A stretch of DNA of 64,000 nt from Lycium barbarum (lineage: Eukaryota; Streptophyta; Magnoliopsida; Solanales; Solanaceae): NCBI RefSeq assembly GCF_019175385.1, contig NC_083341.1:92592321-92656320 (forward strand). The letters are read 5' to 3'. Below the pieces are notes generated by a model. It had not been told where the DNA came from, made no database searches, and saw nothing but the letters and a program-made list of their open reading frames with translations. The first letter of the stretch is position 1. Each line of letters starts with the position of its first letter. Shown here in pieces: positions 59,263 to 64,000 of the stretch. Made by a program: the position numbers and the translations under genes.

Positions 59263-62174
59263 TGTCATGACCCAGCCCCGTGGGCCGCGACTGGCACCCT
59301 ACCTGGGTGTCCAGACCAAATCGCATATTCATTTCCGAATCCAAACTTATTTCAGAATTTTCAAAAGTTATATCAGACATAATTTATATCGAAAATCTGT
59401 CTTAAGCGGTCATATCAAATCAATCTCAAACAAAGCGGCGGAATAGACATCGCCGGTCAAAATACAAATATATACAAAAGGGCCATTTGGGGCCATCATA
59501 TCAAACAGACCGCTTTAAGACCCGAAAGCAAAATCGGACAACATACACATAGGACCCTCGCCCCACAAAGATGACTACAGGCCTCTACGAATTTAAAACA
59601 TAACATATGGCGAGACAGGGCCTCGCCGTACCCAAACTGTCAAATATACAAAACATATACCGAGTAAAGGAGTCTGTACCAAAAGTGGACTCCGGACCAA
59701 GTAAGAGTACTCCGGAAAGCAAGAAGCGAAGCCTACTGCGGAGGATCACCGATGTCTGCACCTGCGGGCATAAAACGCAGCCCCCGGAGAGAGGGGGTTA
59801 GTACGAAATATGTACTGAGTATGTAAAGCACGGAGTACAGAATTATGGATCAAAACCGAAAGCAAATCAAATGTCAAAGTGGGGTACAAACTGGTATGTC
59901 AAAATCTGTATCAAAATCATATACATATGTTTTATGCAAATAAAATCATGCAAACGCTTAAGAATGTGGTCGCCACTCCGACGCTGGCGCCACACACAGC
60001 ATAACACCAGAAGGTTTCAAATCTCCGTACATCTCCGAACATAATCATAATCATCGGTGGGCATATCGCGTCCCGAGCCATATCACAGCATAACTCCAAA
60101 CGGAACCGGGCCCTATGGCGAAGCCTCGGAAACTGTAACACAGCATACGGCCGAATTCATCATACAGCGCACGAATCAAAACCGGCCCGGGAACCGGTGA
60201 ACGAAGTCATAATAAGGCACGAGCGGAGTCGTGAGCAAGCAAATGCAAATCGTATTTCAAAATAGTCTTTCAAAGCAAAGTGAACTCATAAGTCATTTTA
60301 GAATACAAAATAGTCGAATACTTAGCCGACATAAAGTTTCATTTTGCAAAACGTTTCCAAAAGGGTCCATATAGTTCGGAACATAGATTAGCGCATCGCA
60401 TAGTCCAAACATACCCCGTAGGAGGATGTTCCAAAGATCGGAAGTGGTACTTTCAACTTTATTCTCAAAGGTGGCCCGAAGGGCAAATCGGGCATTTTGG
60501 GGTAGCGGACCCACCTCGAGTCGAAGTGAGGTGGCGAACATATTTTTACGAGCAGTTATATGCCAAGGGTCATAAATAATCATTTCTAGGTTACCCGACC
60601 ACATTTCGATAGGTTTCGGACGAATAATGGCATTCTAGCCAAAAGGGAGCCTTTAGGCTTCAATCGAATTGAATGAATAGTAACTTTCCTGTGGATCGGG
60701 TTTCGAGGAGCAGAAATGCTCCGGAAGGTCTCATATTCAACTAACACGCTAAGATATGCCAAATAAAGAATTGGGAAGCTTTACATACCTCACAGACGTC
60801 GTAAGCTCTTCCAAAAGTCCCGTCCCGTTTCGTCAAAAATCTGCAAATGGTCAAAGTTACCCAATGAGATCCTTAGGCTCAAAAAAATGCCTTTAACTCC
60901 ATATTTGCCTACCGAAATTTCGGCAGCATTTCCCCTATAAATCTAACATCCCCGAGGCTTAGCTCGGCTCAAAATACAACAACAACAACAGCCCACACAT
61001 CAACAAACAACACAAACAACAATCAAGCCATTCTAGCTTCAAAATTCCACTTTGTTATCTAAATTGGCAACTTCCATTCAAACTTTCAAAACTCCAATTC
61101 TACATCTACATAATTGGATTCATTTCCACATTCAAACTTATACAATCAGAATCTAACTACAATCCAAGCCATACCCGAAATTACACCAAAATCCATTATG
61201 TTCCATAATTCTTCAAAACAATCAAAAGTGCACGACGAACATTCTAACTCACGTCGTTTCATTCCGAATTCATTAACATCATTATAAGTTCATATCTAAA
61301 GTCTCTAGCACCCTAAATATACAATGATATACATAAAGATACAAAGGATATACACTTTCCGATAATATCCGAATTCATTTTCCACCGCCAATTTAATTCA
61401 ACAATCAATCATTTACGATATAAGGATCACAACAACACATTATACCAACTTAGCCAAGACCAATTCACACCAATTTTTCCTTCTATGGCTCTCGGCCAAA
61501 CCCACTACAAACACACACCCACGACTTTCTATTTACGTTAAAATTACGGGATTCTCGTCTACTTCCAATCCTTAACACATTCATAGCAATTCTATAACAT
61601 TAGAGGGGCAAGATTCTTACCTTTTACTAACTTTCCGACTTGTCGCAAACGGAATCCTTGTGCCAAACCAATTATACCACGTCGGAGAGCGTCTTGAGTA
61701 TTTCTTAATTATGTAGAAACCAAGATTTTTGAATCACTAAACAAACTTGGGAATTTCTTTTTCTCTTCTACACTATTCACGGCCGAACCCCTTCTTTCTT
61801 GTGTTCTTGAATTTTTTTGATTTTCTCTTGAATAATGCTAAGTGTTCCTCATATATATCCACTTAGGGGTCATGTGCATAGCACATGCCCCTTTTAAAAA
61901 TGGATTTGGGCCACACTATGGCCGGCCCCCATTTGATCTTGGGCCTTGATTTTGCATTGCATTTTCTTGGCCCAATTCGAGAAAAGTCCCGTTTTGTAAT
62001 TCCCGAAACTAATTTCCGAAATTCCAAATTTATCCTCGGCCTTCCCCGAGGTCTTAGCATTAAAGATTTCACAACCAACATAGCCATATTCTCACAAATT
62101 AATTTATACCCTTCTAACACCCAAGTCATAATTATTTCTCGATTTCCAATTGTACGAAAACACGGGACATAACA
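59263..62174 (-). mobile_element. Element M 3' LTR
   Basis: It begins TGTCATGACCC and ends GGGACATAACA, 2,912 bases. Its outer part and the conserved 3' block (59759-59828, with CCCCCGGAGAGAGGGGG) resemble the LARD LTRs, so M is the nearest autonomous relative of LARD in the window. GAAGT at 59258-59262 is the candidate left TSD. The right copy is outside the window. Confidence 0.88.
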
Positions 62175-62210
62175 TTCTCCCCCCCTTAAGAACATTCGTC
62201 CCCGAATGTT
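62175..62210 (-). promoter_or_regulatory. Element M polypurine tract plus conserved inverted repeat
   Basis: On the minus strand TTAAGGGGGGGAGAA abuts the 3' LTR. The AACATTCG/CGAATGTT inverted repeat is at 62191-62210, 17 bases from the LTR. Confidence 0.9.
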
Positions 62211-62284
62211 AGATTAGTCTTATAAGGTCTTATGATCAAGGCAGGAGTGTCCCTTTTTAATGATGACATACATAATTCATTTTA

Positions 62285-64000
62285 TCAATCAACACAACAA
62301 ACTGAAAAAGGAATTAGATTACCTGCGGATGTCGGAAACAAGTGGGGATATTTCTTCTTCATCTCGTCCTCCGCCTCCCAAGTCATCTCCTCCCGATTAT
62401 TGTTGCGCCACAGGACTTTGACGGAGGGCACTTCTTTAGTGCGTAGTCTCCGCACCTGTCGATCCAGAATAGATACAGGCTGCTCGTCATAAGATAACTG
62501 CTCCGTCACCTGAATGTCGTCAACTGGGAATATCCTGGCAGGATCACCAATGCATTTCCGCAACATAGACACATGAAACACCGGGTGTACGGCCTCCAAG
62601 TCGGATGGTAAGTCTAGCTCATAGGCGACCTCGCCTATCTTTCGCACGATCTGATACGGTCCAATGTACCGGGGGCTCAACTTACCCTTTTTACCGAATC
62701 TCATGACACCCTTCATGGGCGACACCTTCAGGAATACCCAGTCGCCAATCCGGAACTCTAACGGTCGACGTCGTCTATCTGCATAAGCTTTCTGTCGACT
62801 CTGAGCAGCCAATAATCGTTCTCGAATAAGCTTTACCTTATCTACAGCCTCCTGGGTTACATCTGGCCCAATCAACTTAGTCTCGCCCACGTCAAACCAG
62901 CCAATAGGAGACCTGCATCTCCTGCCATAAAGGGCCTCGTACGGAGCCATCTGAATGCTGGAGTGATAACTGTTATTATAGGCAAACTCAATAAGCGGCA
63001 AATGATCATCCCAGCTGCCCCTGAAATCAATAACGCAGGCCCGCAACATATCTTCGAGCGTCTGAATAGTGCGCTCGGCCTGCCCGTCGGACTGAGGGTG
63101 AAAAGCTGTACTGAGACTCACCTGAGTCCCTAATCCCTCCTGAAATGACCTCCAGAAATTTGCTGTAAACTGGGTACCTCGGTCAGTAATAATAGATATC
63201 GGGACTCCGTGAAGTCTGACTATCTCTCTGATATACAATCTGGCATAGTCCTCAGCCGAATAAGTAGTCCGAACCGGAAGGAAATGGGCTGATTTCGTCA
63301 GCATGTCAACAACAACCCAGATAGAGTCGTACCTGCGTGGAGTGCGCGGTAATCCAACAACAAAATCCATATTAATCATCTCCCATTTCCAGGCTGGAAT
63401 TTCCATCTCCTGCAATAATCCACCGGGCTTCTGATGCTCGATCTTAACTTGCTGGCAGTTCGGGCACTGACTAACAAACTCAGCAATATCTTTCTTCATG
63501 CCGTCCCACCAATACAAACACCTGAGGTCCCGATACATTTTAGTGGAACCAGGATGAACAGAATACCGTGCATTATGGGCCTCGCCCATAATCTGCCGCC
63601 GTAAGCCCGCAACATCCGGTACACAGAACCTGCCGTCGTACAATAATACTCCTTCAGGCGAGATTTCGAACTGAGTCGTTGCTTTATTAAGGGCCACATC
63701 CCTGTACTGAATCAAAGTAGGATCCTCAAACTGGCGCTGCTTTACCTCCTGAATAATAGATGACTCAGCAACCGGGCGAACAGAAATCCCAGAATCTCCA
63801 GAATCGGCCAAACAAACTCCGAGGCTGGCCAGCTGATGAATATCACGAACCAAATCTCTCTTATCAGATGGGACGTCAGCCAGACTGCCTACGGACTTGC
63901 GGCTAAGCGCATCAGCTACCACGTTGGCTTTCCCTGGATGGTACAAAATATCAACGTCGTAGTCCTTTAGTAACTCAAGCCACCTCCGCTGCCGCAAATT
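62285..64000 (-). CDS. pol: Element M pol: RNase H end, integrase, chromodomain (partial)
   Basis: This is an uninterrupted minus-strand frame of at least 570 residues that runs off the right edge. Numbered from the first visible Met, it contains the last Asp motif of RNase H (VVADALSR, about 25-32), then the integrase zinc finger (His141, His148, Cys178, Cys181). The catalytic core follows with Asp211, Asp272 and Glu308 (60- and 35-residue spacing), then the C-terminal SPMKGV-GKLSPRYIGPY region (426-448). A chromodomain-like end lies at about 504-555 (LDRQVRRLR, VKVLWRN, MTWEAE, YPHLF). All key residues are present, unlike in A, C and D. The true start lies beyond the window. Integrase inserts element cDNA and the chromodomain is thought to steer it to heterochromatin. 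Confidence 0.93.
   Translation of the reverse strand, partial: NLRQRRWLELLKDYDVDILYHPGKANVVADALSRKSVGSLADVPSDKRDLVRDIHQLASLGVCLADSGDSGISVRPVAESSIIQEVKQRQFEDPTLIQYRDVALNKATTQFEISPEGVLLYDGRFCVPDVAGLRRQIMGEAHNARYSVHPGSTKMYRDLRCLYWWDGMKKDIAEFVSQCPNCQQVKIEHQKPGGLLQEMEIPAWKWEMINMDFVVGLPRTPRRYDSIWVVVDMLTKSAHFLPVRTTYSAEDYARLYIREIVRLHGVPISIITDRGTQFTANFWRSFQEGLGTQVSLSTAFHPQSDGQAERTIQTLEDMLRACVIDFRGSWDDHLPLIEFAYNNSYHSSIQMAPYEALYGRRCRSPIGWFDVGETKLIGPDVTQEAVDKVKLIRERLLAAQSRQKAYADRRRRPLEFRIGDWVFLKVSPMKGVMRFGKKGKLSPRYIGPYQIVRKIGEVAYELDLPSDLEAVHPVFHVSMLRKCIGDPARIFPVDDIQVTEQLSYDEQPVSILDRQVRRLRTKEVPSVKVLWRNNNREEMTWEAEDEMKKKYPHLFPTSAGNLIPFSVCCVD

Noticed and set aside
59932..60141. Possible host gene exons in the right part of the window
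   Set aside because: All of 59263-62174 behaves as one LTR with clear ends. No splice-consistent coding blocks or known domains were found.

Overview
The window looks like plant nuclear DNA. It is AT-rich, has no recognisable host gene, and is filled almost end to end with LTR retrotransposons stacked inside one another. The pol proteins are plant Ty3/gypsy chromoviruses of a Tekay/Del-like type, with a C-terminal chromodomain motif after the integrase. There is also one decayed Ty1/copia gag, one Mutator-like (MULE) derivative and one Tourist-like MITE. The LTR styles (TGTCACGACCC...TGTTAYAYCC ends, arrays of TTATACGGTCCGTATAA) suggest an asterid, most likely Solanaceae. That placement rests on general familiarity, not a search.

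Layout, left to right (letters are mine). Element A (about 657-9991, minus) is a chromovirus whose pol is split by solo LTR N1 (3006-6400, TSD TTTGG). A lies in the left LTR of element B (9992-17405, minus), whose roughly 0.5 kb non-coding interior holds solo LTR N2 (11651-14694). B lies in the pol of element C (plus). C's integrase is then split at 18216/27128 by a complete 8.9 kb non-autonomous element, here called LARD (18217-27122, minus, TSD AATAG). C's 3' LTR starts at 27809 and is itself split twice. The first split is by chromovirus D (29465-39909, minus), which carries a MITE and a MULE. The second is by solo LTR E (40422-45231, TSD CTACT), which contains solo LTR F (42037-44433, TSD GATGT). 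C's LTR ends at 45933.

To the right is older sequence: a copia remnant (47448-49086) between two oppositely oriented LTR relics, then LTR pieces J and K, the 5' LTR, primer-binding site and gag of element G (55253-58557), an LTR start L (58558-59262), and element M (59263 to beyond 64000, minus). M has an open, apparently intact pol.

The most interesting object is LARD. It has two 3.37 kb LTRs about 98% alike, a perfect TSD, a PBS and a PPT, but no pol. Its 2.17 kb interior carries one intact 152-residue ORF and a sequence that aligns without gaps, in register, to almost the whole of plant 5S rRNA, including its internal promoter blocks and followed by T-runs. Its leader shares exact words with the leaders of D and G, which suggests mobilisation in trans. 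Three architectural features also recur across otherwise different LTR families: palindrome clusters just upstream of the TATA box, a conserved block near the LTR 3' end, and an inverted repeat 16-18 bases from the LTR on the far side of the polypurine tract. All similarity statements were made by eye.
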